Positions 1 to 11,770 of a stretch of 64,000 bases of DNA are shown here, in pieces. The DNA comes from Armillaria gallica (taxonomy: Eukaryota; Basidiomycota; Agaricomycetes; Agaricales; Physalacriaceae): positions 992,001 through 1,056,000 of the forward strand of contig JBANDB010000014.1 of NCBI GenBank assembly GCA_037576215.1, written 5' to 3'. Under the pieces are notes generated by a model. The model made no database searches, was not told the origin of the DNA, and was given only the letters and a program-made list of their open reading frames with translations. Each line of letters starts with the position of its first letter. The first letter of the stretch is position 1. The position numbers were made by a program, and so were the translations under genes.

Positions 1-1391
1 AAGTTGACAGTGGGGTGAAGGAGAGAGCAGCGAAGACGGGTGCTTCGAGAAAGGCGCAACGCGAGGCTGGCATGACTTCATCGTGACGATCTCGAGGGCC
101 TTGACACATCCTCGACAGCAGATACGCGATAATAGAACCTTGCCCACTTGGCTGAATCCAGCAACTCTCTGTCACAGAAAATTTGCTTGTATTCTGCAGA
201 AACAGTGCAACAATCGTCTCGACACAGTCAGACCCAGCTTGCCGCCTTGCGAGCAAATTCACGAAACTAGGATACTCATCGTGGAGCAAAGCTGAGCTTC
301 TTCGCAGATTTCCTTGATGTCGGGTCACGTCGGACCGCACGCCAGCGAGTCGCAGATCATTTTGTGGATCAGTACCTTTCACAAGTATTTCAAGTATCCG
401 GGTGCTCTGTGCAGCGTCGTTAAAAACTTTAAACAGTATCAGCAAATGCTCCGTGTCGGACGCTAAAACAACTCACATGCCATTACAACCCCTCCACGGG
501 GACAGCTTCCCTATTTTCTGTTTCAACATATGTACTTTCTTGGCTGCAGCGGCCATCCCCCCAAAATTTGCGCTATTAAAAGTCGAGTAACTCTAGGAAA
601 AGGTTTCAAGCCATTCAAGCTTTGAAATTGAAACCCCGTTCAGATGAAATTATCTTCAATAACGAATGTCACTGAGGTACGACATCTCATTGGTACCGCC
701 CACGGGTGGGCTCACTTGAGATATCATTGGACTCGGAGTCAATGAAAAACGACGAGTCATTCTGTCGGCATTGGTCTTTTGCGTAGCTGTACGTGGATTG
801 GAAAGAATCACGGCACGTTTCATTTCAGAACTTCTTTCGCAGACCAGAATCACGGTCACGTTGACCAAATTGGTGCCATACGCGTATTTGTAGTCGAAAT
901 GAAGGTGCCACACTCGATGAACTGTGCAGTACTGACGACGAGCAGTGCTGCCAGTGTTGCTTCGAAACTGTTGAACTCTTTAGAAGAAGATTCAGGCGTA
1001 TTCTGCGATATATCACAAAGAAATCCATTTGTATCCAATCAGCACAAGCAGGCGAAAGAACAATCACTCAGACGTATCCTTACCTAGGACGATTTCTTGG
1101 CAGTTACATGGTAAAGACAATATCCAGGGCGGCTACGGAAAATACCGAATTTACGAAAATCCTACCCTTGCGGTATGACCTGATTTTCTGGGACCGTGCT
1201 ACCAGCTTCAGTTAAAATCGACCTGGGGTTTCTTTGGAACCTTCTCAACACGGTTACTACATGGAGGGGACATAACTTCTGACAGACAGTCCTGGCCATC
1301 AATTGATGTGCACGAAGCCATCACTCGTTGAAATTCAGCTGAGCTGGCTTTTCCTTCAACATCTTGCTTCGACGTACCTTGCTTGCTAACT
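1..1391. other. No clear gene; possible C-terminal exon of an unknown protein on the minus strand
   Basis: Short frames occur on both strands and none shows a recognisable domain. The best candidate is on the minus strand between about 1040 and 656. One frame there carries a hydrophobic segment (residues LAALLVVSTAQF), and a neighbouring frame has a Ser/Pro-rich polar tail ending in a stop near 656. This layout would fit the end of a fungal membrane protein with one intron, but no start or upstream exons could be joined. It may be a decayed gene. Confidence 0.3.
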
Positions 1392-3210
1392 ATGCAGCTG
1401 GACAATCTCTACAGCATCATTACTCTTCCGCTTCTGTTTGCATTGAGTGCCTTTTTCACTGCTGCTACTCAGCTTCTCGCGCCAAAGGCTCGGACGCCTG
1501 TCGTTGTTTTCCCACATCACCCCAGTCATGTTGCAGTTAAGAAGGGTACTTCATCGGCGGATAGCGATAAACTATCTTTGAAAGCACTGGTTCTCTCGAG
1601 ATGCAGAAGCCTCTTCTCTGAATACAAATCCACCTGGTGGCTCGCAAAGTAAGAATATCTTTACTTAGTGTGTATCTACATTTAATCAACTGAAACCAAG
1701 TGGGCATCTTCAAACTGCGTATAGCGTTATGGCAGACTTCACGATGACAGATAAAATGTACTACAATAGGTATGAATTCTTTTTTTGACCCGTCGTTCCC
1801 CGTTTGATTTCCTTCGGTGCTGAAGGCAGTATATTCGCTTACTTGATGGAGGAACCCTGTAAGTTTTATCGTTGTCCTTCCATTCTATTAATGGCCACTG
1901 ATTCTAGTCTATAGTGGCCTCGATTTCGCCCCCGTGGATTCCTTCAAACTCAAGCCTGACACGCCGATAATAGTAGTACAGCATGGTTTAACCGGTGGTT
2001 AGTTTTCTCAGCTCTCCCCTTGGCCCGTTATCACCGGAAATGTCTCCCAGGTTCGTATGAAGCCTATGTCAGAGCAGTTCTTTACCCCGCTTGTACCCCA
2101 GTCGAAGAAGGAGGCTTAGGTTACCGTGCCGTTGTCATCAACTTCCGCGGGTGTGCGTCACACATTCCTTCGTCTTCCTCGCAGTTCCACGCTCATCGTG
2201 GAGGTCTAGGCGCTGGAGTCCCCATTACTAGCTCGATGTTATACTCAGCGGGTCACACCGATGACTTACGCCAGGCTTTGTTCTACATATCACACACATA
2301 CCCTGAGGCCCCCTTGCTCGGGCTCGGATTCTCTTTGGGTGCCAATATCATGACTAGGTACATTTCGGAAGAAGGTCCGCATTGCAGGTTGACCTCTGGT
2401 TGTGCTCTAGCTTGTGTAAGAACTTGTCCGTGTGTGATTCTTCCTGCTTGTTAAATGATTTCATTTCGCAGCCATGGGACCTGGCCCAGAATAATGAACG
2501 GTACGGAGTTCTCCCTACGTTCTGGTGGGGCTGGACTTTGGCTTTCTGAGCACGGTTTTAATCTCTTTAGGCTCCTGAGCACTTTCATCGGAAAACACGT
2601 TTACGCGAAAGCGTTGGGCACCAACCTACTCAATCTTGTTAAGCGGCATCAAAATGCTTTAGTGGCGAAACCTAGTGGTCGGATTCTCGAAGCCATGGCC
2701 GCGGTACTCGCGTTGAAGAATCCCACATTGCGAGACTTTGACCATCATTTTTCGCGGATTGCTTCAGGCCCTCCACCCTCCTTCCCCTACGTATCGGCAG
2801 AAGCTTACTATGATGGACAGTCTAGCCATCATGCGGTGAAAGATGTACATGTCCCGTTTTTATCCATCAACTCTGCAGATGATCCTATTGTACAGTCGGT
2901 TCCAATGGATGGTGGGGGTAATGGCTTTGTGGTCATGGCCTTGACACCCGGAGGTGGTCATTTGGGATGGTTCCAGTCTGGTGCGTCGTGGCGAGAGGTG
3001 GATAGGTGGACGACGCAGCCCGTGCTTGAATGGTTGCGAATGGCCGGTGAGATGGTAGTCGGAGATACATGCAAATGCCGGCCTTTACAAGTTGATACAG
3101 ACGGGTGGATAAAAGAACAGGGCATAGATCATCTTGGTTGTAAGCCTGCGGAAGGCGGAGGCATCATTGATGGCAATGCTGTTGACGACGGGAATATGCA
3201 AGGTTTGTAG
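1392..3210 (+). CDS. Alpha/beta hydrolase of the YheT/EMB8/EHT1 family
   Basis: A predicted esterase or acyltransferase. Yeast relatives (Eht1, Eeb1) make medium-chain fatty-acid ethyl esters, and animal relatives are the ABHD1/2/3 proteins. The ATG at 1392 opens a hydrophobic N-terminus that may be a membrane anchor. The first intron follows Ala-Lys near 1648, and splicing restores the family signature GHLQTAY. Later exons give the VVQHGLTGG loop, the nucleophile elbow GFSLG near 2330, an acid-loop motif (NSADDP) near 2875 and the catalytic His in GGGHLGWF near 2955. The exon from 2455 carries the C-terminal half. At least five introns of about 50-60 nt are needed. The gene is convergent with the Gir2 gene, with 82 bp between the stops. 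The substrate is not known from sequence. Confidence 0.88.
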
Positions 3211-3292
3211 ACGCGCGTTGAGGCTAACGTATATCATGCATGTGATGTTTTACTGGTACAAAATTACTCCATGTCTTGTCACAATACTAGGG

Positions 3293-4354
3293 CTAATCAC
3301 TGTCGCTAAATGTAACACGCTCATCCTCGTCTTGATCATCATCATGGTGCGACCTCTCATACTGGCTGACATCCACAGACACAGTACCTTCCTCGAGAAG
3401 AGCATCTTCTTCGAGATTACGGTTTTTCTCAAATAGTTGTCTCCCTGCAGTGGTATCAACATGTAATCGGGAATCGTAGAAATTAATGGGAAAGCTGTCG
3501 CACCACTCAATCGTGAGTACATTCTTTTCACTTCCTCACGTTCCTTCGGTGTCAGCCCCTTCATACGCTCCTCTTCTTCTTGCTGCTTCTTTCTGGCCTG
3601 TTGCGCGTCGAATTTGTCTTTCCAGACCTTGAAGGATGCAGCAGTTACAGGTGTTCCACGAGTCCGAGCCTCTTCTTCCTGACAGTTATAGCATCCGAAG
3701 TGAAACGGTGTAGTGGTGATGAAGGAGATAAGGTCGTACCTCAAGAGCAAGCCGTTCCTTTTCGAGCTCTTCCTTCCTCCGTTTGTCGGCTCGTGATCGG
3801 ACGAGTGTAGACAACTGCTCACGGAGATGTGACACGAGAGTGAACGTCATTGCCATTCCCAGGTTTTCCTCACCCTGCAGTGTTCGGTCTAAGTAGTGTC
3901 GAGCTAGAGTAAATACCAATTGACCTACGATGTCATTGAGTTCAGAAATGAGCTTTGCGACTTCGTCATCTTCAAGTTCTCCTTCCACAGCTTCCAGAGA
4001 GAGGCCTGGAAGGACGTCTGGGTAGGACGCGCCATAATGTACCCGAAGGGATAACTTTACTACGGTAAGACGATTATTTTGTGCCAATAAATGTGAATCG
4101 ATGGCACATACAAGGTTCTGCCCCTTCAGCTATGTCATCAGGCTCAGCATCGATTTGGATATCCGTTTCGGAAAGTTCTTGTGTGAGCCTTAGATGGATT
4201 TGGGTGGGCAAGTCAGGTAGATAAATGCTACGAACTGGTCAGTTCTGTAGGATATATGGATTCCAGGACCTGCGATAAATATTAGAAAGACTCAATGGCA
4301 GCCATGAAATAAGCAGAATACCTCAAATTCCTCAAGCAGGACGTCGGAGGACAT
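3293..4354 (-). CDS. GIR2: Gir2/RWDD1-like RWD-domain protein
   Basis: A highly acidic RWD-domain protein. In yeast, Gir2 binds Gcn1 and the DRG-family GTPase Rbg2 and modulates Gcn2 signalling on ribosomes. The start is the ATG at 4354, giving MSSDVLLEEFEVLESIYPTE, which is the classic beginning of an RWD fold. Following exons give the RWD core (LRVHYGASYPDVLPGLSLE) and a long charged helix rich in Arg, Lys and Glu. The invariant KGTPVT-like motif is present as RGTPVTAASFKVWKDKF. The last intron joins RLSG to RQLFEKN, and the tail ends in a run of Asp/Glu. The length and domain order match the family. Its start is 66 bp from the start of the divergent bS21m gene. Confidence 0.85.
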
Positions 4355-4420
4355 GAGAGCAGTACAGTTGAACTGATCAGACAAACAAACATCAATATTT
4401 TCCGTTTCTCCGTCTCTTCC

Positions 4421-5048
4421 ATGGCCTTGTCGCGGTCTCTTCAGCCTAGCCTGCAGTGCCTGCGACAGCGCAGTTTTCTGCGTCAGTTTTCTTCATCGCT
4501 GCCTCTTCTGCAGTATGGCAACAGCAATGGCGACTCGGTCAGGACCCACTACTACCAGCCCAAGGCGGAATTCCAGAGCGGCATGGTACCGGTATTGACA
4601 GCCCTAGAACAAATGCCAGACCGCGACAACGTTGGTGCTACCCCCGAGCATATCTGGAAGACCCATGCAAAGTCTGTATATGACAGCACCAAGGATATTT
4701 CTCCTCCGACGGCTTACTCTGGTTGGGAACTTCTCGCTTGCTTATTGATGCCTCTCACCCTTTTCTTCTCCTTAGGCCGCACAGTCAGGGTTCGGAGTAA
4801 TATCATGGACTCCTACGCTATGCTGTCCAACCTCCTGCAACGAAACAATGTGCGAAGGGAATTGGGCAAGGCTTCACGACACGAGAAGAAGGGCGTCAAG
4901 CGGCGGAGACTAGCGAGTGAAACCTGGCGTAGAGTATTTGCACACGAGGCGCGTACATTGTATCACCTCCGCCTGTTAATGGCTAACCTTTTCACAGGTC
5001 CGGAATTCTGTCCAACTCGTTGCCAAAATTCGCAGTCGTGGAGCTTGA
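4421..5048 (+). CDS. MRP21: Mitochondrial ribosomal protein bS21m (Mrp21)
   Basis: A subunit of the mitochondrial ribosomal small subunit. The N-terminus is rich in Arg, Ser, Leu and Gln with few acids, which fits a mitochondrial presequence. The bS21 core follows: RNNVRRELGKASRHEKKGV, an Arg-rich turn, then a conserved last helix VRNSVQLVAKIRSRG just before the stop at 5046-5048. The first intron (about 4723-4775) is ordinary. The second, 4949-4997, must begin with GC to keep the last helix in frame; using the nearby GT gives an unrelated tail that runs on. The mature part has the usual short bS21 length. A bidirectional promoter is shared with the Gir2 gene. Confidence 0.85.
4949..4997 (+). 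other. GC-AG intron in MRP21 (49 nt)
   Basis: The donor is GAG|GCGCGT and the acceptor TTCACAG|GTC. Only this splice gives Glu-Val-Arg-Asn-Ser-Val, the conserved bS21 C-terminal helix. The GT four bases further on leaves the wrong phase, and no other acceptor AG is available. Confidence 0.7.
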
Positions 5049-5537
5049 TGATATGTGTATCGAATAATGTAAACGTTTCGATATTCTTTCTGTGTGATTC
5101 GTCATTCTACGCATCGACTCATGCACGTCTTCTGGGCCTTTTTAATTCATGCATTTTCCCTCGTCATGTGTCGTTACCGATCCTAATCTAGTGGTCCTTG
5201 GCCGATCACAAGACGCTCATCCTTGCTCGACCCTACCGCACGAGGCCTTGAACGCTGTTGCACAAAAGGACTGTTATTCATTTGCTTTGGTTCTTAGCCG
5301 CTACGCTAATATCGGGGGTCCCCGAGAGTCACAGAGCTCCGCACTACGATGCATATCCTTACTCCATCAGATCTTCCTTGAATGTAAGTCTAACCTTTTG
5401 TTTCCTACCTCGTGGTATGCATGCGCGTCTAATATCATTTGGCGCTTAATTAAGTCGGGGTCCAAGTTATACAGATAGTCGAGCGTCTTGGTGTTTGACT
5501 CGGAGATTCGACAACCTGCGCATGTTTCGGAACCGAA
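5049..5537. other. Intergenic; nothing recognised
   Basis: Between the bS21m stop and the next open exon there is only a short frame at 5149-5478. It has no domain-like features. It probably holds the 3' end of bS21m and a promoter region. Confidence 0.5.
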
Positions 5538-6142
5538 ATGGCCAAGCACAACTCCTCCGAGGTAACCTCTCATTCACCCCAGCTGATTAGAGGCGTGCAA
5601 CGATTCCAAGCCTTTCAATGGAAAGTCTACTTCCAAGAAGAGCTTGGGCCTGTCGACGGCAGATTCCGACGGCCTCGCTTGATAGTGTCGTGATGAATGA
5701 GGCTGGCATGCCCCGTCTTCTGCAGGATATAATGAGGCTTTTCAAGATCACAACCTTCATTCTTAGAACAGGCCCCCCTTTCAGACTACCATAATATGTG
5801 CCATAACGTACGTGCTCTCTTTCAATGGTTGGCGACGAGGGTTTATTCTCTATGTAGGTCATTGACGGACGATACCATACCGAGTGTGGGCACTTCTATG
5901 CTATGGCGACGCGACAGCAAGATTGCCTGCGTCCAAATTGTCTTTTCAGCAGTCGGCACGCCCATCCTATCGGTGCGCGACATTAACCTCCTTATCCTGG
6001 ACGTAAATCTGATAAATGATATACAGGCTGTCGATCCCCCAACTGCATACGTATGATGTCACTTCCTGTGAGAAATCCTATCAGAGTCAGCCCTACAAAG
6101 TGCTCGGACTGCAGAAATGTCTTTGGGCGACTCGGGCAATGA
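5538..6142 (+). CDS. Small Cys/His-rich protein, probably zinc-binding (model provisional)
   Basis: The certain part is 5796-6142. Exon 5796-5808 joins, across an intron ending TATGTAG, to an exon giving TECGHFYAMATRQQDCLRPN. A second intron (starting near 5970) joins HAHPIG to CRSPNCIRMM, and the protein ends with PTKCSDC and the stop at 6140-6142. The spacing of Cys and His (CxH, CxxxxC, HxH, CxxxxC, CxxC) suggests a structural zinc site. From memory this resembles short uncharacterised proteins of mushroom genomes, but the name and function are unknown. An open exon with an ATG at 5538 (first residues MAKHNSSEVTSHSP) could be the N-terminus, although its phase does not join cleanly. The start is therefore uncertain. 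Confidence 0.5.
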
Positions 6143-6639
6143 TCCATCCTTCCTATACGATCCTTGATCTCATGTTTATTATTTAACGTACGAGTAATAC
6201 AGCAGGTTGATGTGTTCATCGGGCTCTAATGAGGCCACTTCCACTTGCCGAATTATTTGTCAACGCCATCACTAATTCCCGCAACATGAGGCTTCTTGTA
6301 GTGTGCACTTTTTTTATCTCTGACATCAGATGTTGCCTGCGAAGCAAGCATCATCGTAGACGCCCTGTGCACGTTCTGGGCTACGCTGTCGAGCATGAGA
6401 TGAGCATTTGTACACTTGCAACCGGTGGCGTCGCAGGCGCCGTATATGGTAATTGCTTCTCCATTTATAGGTAACGTTGTTGGCGCCTTGATACCTTGTA
6501 CTTTGCGCGCCTTGTTCTAACTCGCGCATCGTTTGTCCTTGAAGATGACCGGTATCCTTGCTACTGATACCTTGTTTTTGCCGAGGCGTTATAAGATCCC
6601 CGCAGGTTATTTTGCTGGCTCCAATAACAAACTTTCAGC
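6143..6639. other. Intergenic; short hydrophobic frames only
   Basis: A frame at 6229-6474 has some hydrophobic stretches, and another near 6330-6520 could be extended across a short GT-AG gap. Neither has a recognisable fold. The region may include the promoter and untranslated leader of the gene starting at 6640, or remnants of a membrane-protein gene. Confidence 0.35.
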
Positions 6640-8342
6640 ATGCTCAGTTTCTTCGCCGGTCCTACTGTCCTGCGTGGCACAGACAACATCCGGCAGTATA
6701 CTGCGAAATGTCTCCTCCCGGAGATGCCTTATGTCGCGGACGCTCCACAGGTACCTCTTCCCGGCCACAAGACCCACATGAACCGCCTTCACATCCGTCC
6801 TGAACCGTACAGACGGTTGGAGATGATTGATTGTGAAACATTTATGAACATAGGGTCTGTAATAACGCAATGTACGTATTTCTACCAATAACATATTTCT
6901 GAATTCATTTCGTCCCAGGGGCGCAACGCGTCTTTCCAGACAGGCCTCTCAAAGTGAATGATCTGGATGAGGAAACCGGCGAGAACCTAACTTTGCCGTG
7001 CCCAGCGGCGTACAACTTTGCCATTGCAGACATATGGCATACTGCAGCTGTTGACATCCACAGGTGAGCACTCTAGGCTCCATATGCTCATCTTCCGAAG
7101 CTCATTTCCGATAGGTTTGCTGGCTGGCTAGGTCCGTCAACCTGCGGGAACATCCATCTATATAATTCTCACCTGCTCAATAGACACGTTCCCTTTAACG
7201 ACCACTCAACGCCTGCTTCACCTCGCCTTCCCAAATCAAACCAAAGCATGGCATTTTAAACTTAAGCAGGATCGTGATAAAGAACTCTTCCAGTACTTTC
7301 TATGGACCTCACCCCAGCTCGAGGCCTCGAAGACGAGGCCTCCGCTCGATCCAGATGCCCTCGAGATGATGACTAGGAAGTCTGTGGTGATCGCCTTTCA
7401 ACCACCATGGATAATGTCTCCTGCCGATTTGAAGGAGTTCGTTGAATGTCAGAACGTATGTATGTTTCGAAGGCTTTCGATTGATGTCCTCCTGACATGA
7501 ATTAAAGTTTCCTCCTTATCAGGGTAGTGCGACAAACTATCTAGAGAGTAAACACCGTGTATGGGGAAAGGTACGTATTGGTATCTTGATTTCGATAAAG
7601 CAGACGACCCTGATTCGATACTTAGCTGTGGGACGTGTGTGTGACAAACGAGTCCCAGTTCTTCGTCTTGACTACATACGATCAATGGGTGTTTGGGACA
7701 TTCTCTCAAAGTAAGCACTGGAATTTTCGGTCGTCATGTGCCGCATTTACAAGATATTCTCAGGATGGACGGGAGTCTTTTTCAGTCCAATATATGACTT
7801 CGACTCGAGCGACCCAAGCATTGCGGAGTGTTTAACATTCTGGATTGCTTCCGCCATGAGAATAACAAGGACGTTAGTGCTTCCCAAGGTGTGTAACGGT
7901 ACAGAAGCCATCTTTCATTGGAACTGAAATCTTAGGTAGCTTCCAGAACCTGTCGGCTTACCTCCAATTGTTGTCGAGCCGAGTGATGACCCAATAGAAT
8001 ATCATCAATCTGAATCCAATTGGACCGGTAAAAGTTCAGGTCTGTATTTCCTTATCATTTGTTCCCGAAGTGACGTCTGACTTGAGAATCATAGATTACG
8101 CTGCATCGGCAGGTGTTGTACTGGACAACGTATCACTCGTGTCTGATGCAGGCGTATTTGAAACGACGTCCCCGATCAATAAGCCTGAACCGACCGCAGT
8201 CAGCAGTAATATCCACAACTGGATGGCCAATCTTCCTGAAGTCATGAGCGAACTACCGAACTACCTTACGCAGCACCAGACAGAGGCTATGTCGTTCCAA
8301 CATATTTCTAGTGATCCTCAACCTGGAATATTCTACTATTAA
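6640..8342 (+). CDS. Uncharacterised multi-exon protein, probable agaricomycete-specific family
   Basis: Function unknown. Eight or so exons join cleanly. MLSFFAGPTVLRG runs to GSVITQ, which joins WAQRVFPDRP. IWHTAAVDIHRFAGWL joins DTFPLTTTQRLLHLAFP, then WHFKLKQDRDKELFQYFLW. Next come TNYLESKHRVWGK, LWDVCVTNESQFFVLTTYD, QWVFGTFSQ and WTGVFFSPIYDFD. The last exon gives an acidic, Ser/Pro-rich tail ending QPGIFYY. The middle, dense in Trp, Phe and Tyr, looks like a folded domain, while the tail looks disordered. No signal peptide or membrane segment is evident. I recall a similar conserved block (YLExKHRVWGKLWD, VLTTYDQWVFG) in many unnamed mushroom proteins, so this is probably a lineage-specific family. 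The start at 6640 is the first ATG of the open frame. Confidence 0.7.
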
Positions 8343-8704
8343 ACACACCCTGTACCTTTTAGTGTATTATATCTGTCCATAACGCGTCTTCCGCATTTTG
8401 CTTCCGTTTGATAATTAAGATTGACGATCTCGATCGTTCGCCAAAAGTGGCTCAGGGAGTCTCGCTTATCTCCAAATCTTGAAACGTGGCGACCGCAGCC
8501 AAGTGAAATTATTACAAGAACTAGAGCGTCTTCGTGGTCCAATTCAGTTTTTCAGGGAACAAACACACAGCACATAAAGCCAAATGAAGGCTACTAGACA
8601 AGGCCTATCCTCGAGGACAAGATTTAAGGTTGGGCGTGGTAGTAACAAATTGTCAGTCTGTAAGTCCGCCAGGGTCCATCGCGGGTGCCTAACGTGACCC
8701 CATT
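8343..8704. other. Convergent 3' intergenic region
   Basis: This lies between the stop of the uncharacterised gene (plus) and the stop of the cyclin gene (minus). No coding signal was seen. It presumably holds both 3' untranslated regions. Confidence 0.5.
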
Positions 8705-10081
8705 TTACGAGCTAGAATCGACTGGCTTGCCATTCGGCGTCTGAGAATTAGCATTGACTTCCGGAGTTTGTCCTCCGTGAGATGAATTTGGGGTTCGTCC
8801 TAGACCAGTATCTGGATGGGAAGATTCCGCGAGATTGACACCGGACAATCGTGAAAAGGAACTGTACAGATTAGCCCGCTGTAGTGTAATCGTTGGGGCA
8901 GGAATCTTCCCAAGGTACTAATCAGAATAGGTTGCCTAACACCACACTGTACTCACGGTGGCTATAGTTGAGAGGTGCGGATGCATGGTTTTATCTTGAA
9001 CAGAGTAGAATTCAATCAGAACGCGAAGGGTATCTAATAAATGCCTCAGCCGATATGCAATATTTGACGGCGAAACTCAAACCAGCAAGAGAAGCAAGTT
9101 CCGCTTCATTGAACGCAAAATATTCCAAGGCAAATCTAGACCGGTCCGGTGATGGTGGCTTATTAGAGGGAGGTGTGGGAAGAGACGCAGATGGTGGAGT
9201 AGAGGATATGCGCAAATCCAGGGAAGGAGAGTTTGGGCCATCCACCACACGCTGGGCAAGAATGAAACATGCGGCAGCGATGATGCGGGGAGGAAATAAT
9301 AAACAGAGTGGAGTGCGGTAACTATTAAAAACGTCAAGCAAGTCGGAAAAGCAACGGAAATAATACATACGAGTCGTGGGCAATAGTCCAAGCATATTCT
9401 TGTGCTAGGATGTCTGGATCGTGGGAGCTGAACAAGTCTACTAATTCAGCGTGGGGACTTTCGACCACAAAGTCGAAACAGAGAGCTTCCAGCAGCACCT
9501 CCTCCGTCAGTAGGATTGCTGTCTGACAGTTCTCTACTTCCTGTAAACACGGTCAGTACTAAGCGGGAAGAACCGAGATGTTGCCAACCTTGCTAGTATC
9601 TGGAATTTCAGCCACGTCTTTCCCACTCACTTTGGACTGACAAACGCGGGCAACATCACGAAGCTTTCGACCGCATTCCTCCGTCTTGGTAGCCAAAAAT
9701 ATACAAGAAGCGGCGACGTCCTAGATCCCCGTCCACATCAAGCAACGCAAGTAATTAAACGAGTGTACTTGTCGATGATAATCATCCATGGAGTAACGCA
9801 TGTAGAACCTGTGGAACCATGTTGCGGCAGTGAACATTGCCGGTACTGGCCTGTGACCTAGTCAGAACGGCACCGAAGTTTAGGAATAGCTCTGACAATT
9901 GCAGCGAGGACCCAAGACGGTAAAGGAACTCGACCCCCCTTGCCCGGTCGTATAGCTGCTTTTCTAGAGAACTAGTGGACGGAGTCGACTGCAAGGCCTC
10001 GAGGGGGAAGAGCCACTGGGATTTGGAAGTATTCGCAGGGGCCTCCTGGAATGTTTGGCTTGCTTGTGTGTCTTTTGACAT
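8705..10081 (-). CDS. Transcription-type cyclin (cyclin K/T, Pch1/Ctk2-like)
   Basis: A regulatory subunit for a transcription-elongation CDK that phosphorylates RNA polymerase II. The ATG at 10081 opens a Ser/Thr-rich leader, followed by SQWLFPLEALQSTPS, the entry motif of cyclin K/T proteins. The first intron joins GSSLQL to PVPAMFTAATWFHRFYMR, the cyclin-box helix with the HRFYM motif. Then come DVAASCIFLATKTEECGRKL and LLEALCFDF, which lead into the second cyclin box (LFPPRIIAAACFILAQRV). A Pro-rich insert sits within the second box near 9170-9220. The final exons give TLRVLIEFYSVQD and a Ser/Asn-rich tail ending at 8705. The partner kinase cannot be named from this window. Confidence 0.82.
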
Positions 10082-11770
10082 ACTGGGCCTTGGAGAGGAA
10101 GGTAATTCAAATTTCAGTCGTGACACGGAATGTGACACTTCCACTTGCAGCAACCACAAACCCGGGAGACTCGCATATCGTGTCATTTCAGCTTCTTCCT
10201 TCTCAGCGACCACGTTATTTATCCTCTTGCCAACAATGAGGGCCTTTGTCCAAATATACATCGATTTCCTCACCATCTTGGTATCAGAAGCGTGTCAACG
10301 TGCCAAGTAGGGAGCTAACCGGAAGATAGGTAACTTTTACCCTTCAAACTTCAAGCTTTACACAAATCGTTTTTCCAAATTAAGTTCCCAAATCAGGTTG
10401 TTCCGCTCCATCACCTGCATTTCATCTCGGTCGCAATACAGGATAATATGTCATTGAATTTTGTAGTGAGTGGTTCGTCGGTATTAACATGATATACCAC
10501 TCTCAATAACAGTCTCCCAGCGTCGATTTGGTATATATTTCAACATAAATAGTCCTGAGCATTCGTCAATTATTATCTCCATCCATCGTCCGTATTTCAG
10601 TATCGTCTGCTACCGCTAGTTGCTGCCTTGCAACTCGGGCAACTGCTGTTAATTAAAGGATCTACCACAGACGTCAACCCTTGGCCGAGGCAAGTCTTTT
10701 GAAATGGAGCTCACTGTACTGTTCAGGGAACTGTCGTCTGAAATAACGGAGTCTCAGCGTGGCGTAGAACCTCGAGGAAACATAATAACTTACCGTTGCC
10801 AACAGGTCTTTGAACAGTTGGAACCGCAATTCGAAGGATGAGCGGCAGAAAACTTGCAAAATCGGTCGTCGCAATAAATCTAAATATAAAAATTTCAAGC
10901 AACGATAACGCTGCTCTCTAGGAGGGACGAACCATTTCGTCGGGCTATAATCAAAAGACATGAGAAGGAATTGCGGGTGTCGTTGGCACTGAAACCTACT
11001 ACGCGTACAACATGGCCGCATTGGCTGTACGTATTTTGGACTCTGTAACGAGGCGTGAGGGGATACAACTAGTATAGCAAACAGTCCCGACTGACTGCCT
11101 CCATCTACACATGTTCGTTGCAATGTAGCTCGTTATAAAAGACTTGTAAAGATGAAGGTGAGGCGTTGATTCAAAGTAAAGGTCTGGACGGTAGAACTTA
11201 TATAGCCTCAAACCAAAAAGTAAAATAAGGACACCGATTGGGCTCTGATCACTCTCGGCCCGCGAAATCAAAAGAACTTTGAGGACTCGTTAAGAAGAAC
11301 CGCACCTGCAGTCGAGATCCGTCCTACCATCGGGTACGTGCTTCATGCTACCTTCGTCTTCGATTGCAAGTGGTGACATCAGTTTCACCCTGCTAAAAAG
11401 TTAATACAAGATGTCGGTCCACGCATTCAGAGTTCTTATGGTATCCGTATGTCGGAACAGAACGAAACAGGTACCCGACGTCGACTTATCAAAGTGACAA
11501 TCCGATACTGTAATTCTTTACCCCAAGTATTGTTTGTTTTTCGTCAATCGCCGATTTCGTCTGATCGACGGCTAATACCCAAGGGGCCAAGGGACCACCC
11601 CCAATGCTACTGGCATCACTTCGAATTTGCACTCGTGGTCTTACCCGAAGGCAAGTACGGCACCTACTGTAGACAGTGTCCCGCATTCAGAAGGCAATCA
11701 TTCGCTCACTCAGAGAGTCCAGAACGGCGGAGGCTTTAGAATGCAGCAAAGAAATTGTAATTATACCCGA
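10082..11770. other. Long region without a convincing gene
   Basis: The cyclin promoter should lie at the left. A minus frame at 10674-11123 (149 codons) and a plus frame at 11449-11739 are the longest. The minus one is rich in Arg, Leu and Phe and resembles nothing I know. Coding-like composition is weak. A/T-rich runs with TATA-like words occur around 10530-10550. It may contain a degenerate gene. Confidence 0.4.

Noticed and set aside
10674..11123. A 149-codon minus frame as a gene
   Set aside because: Composition is rich in Arg, Leu and Phe with no motif or splice partners, so it was left as part of an unannotated region.
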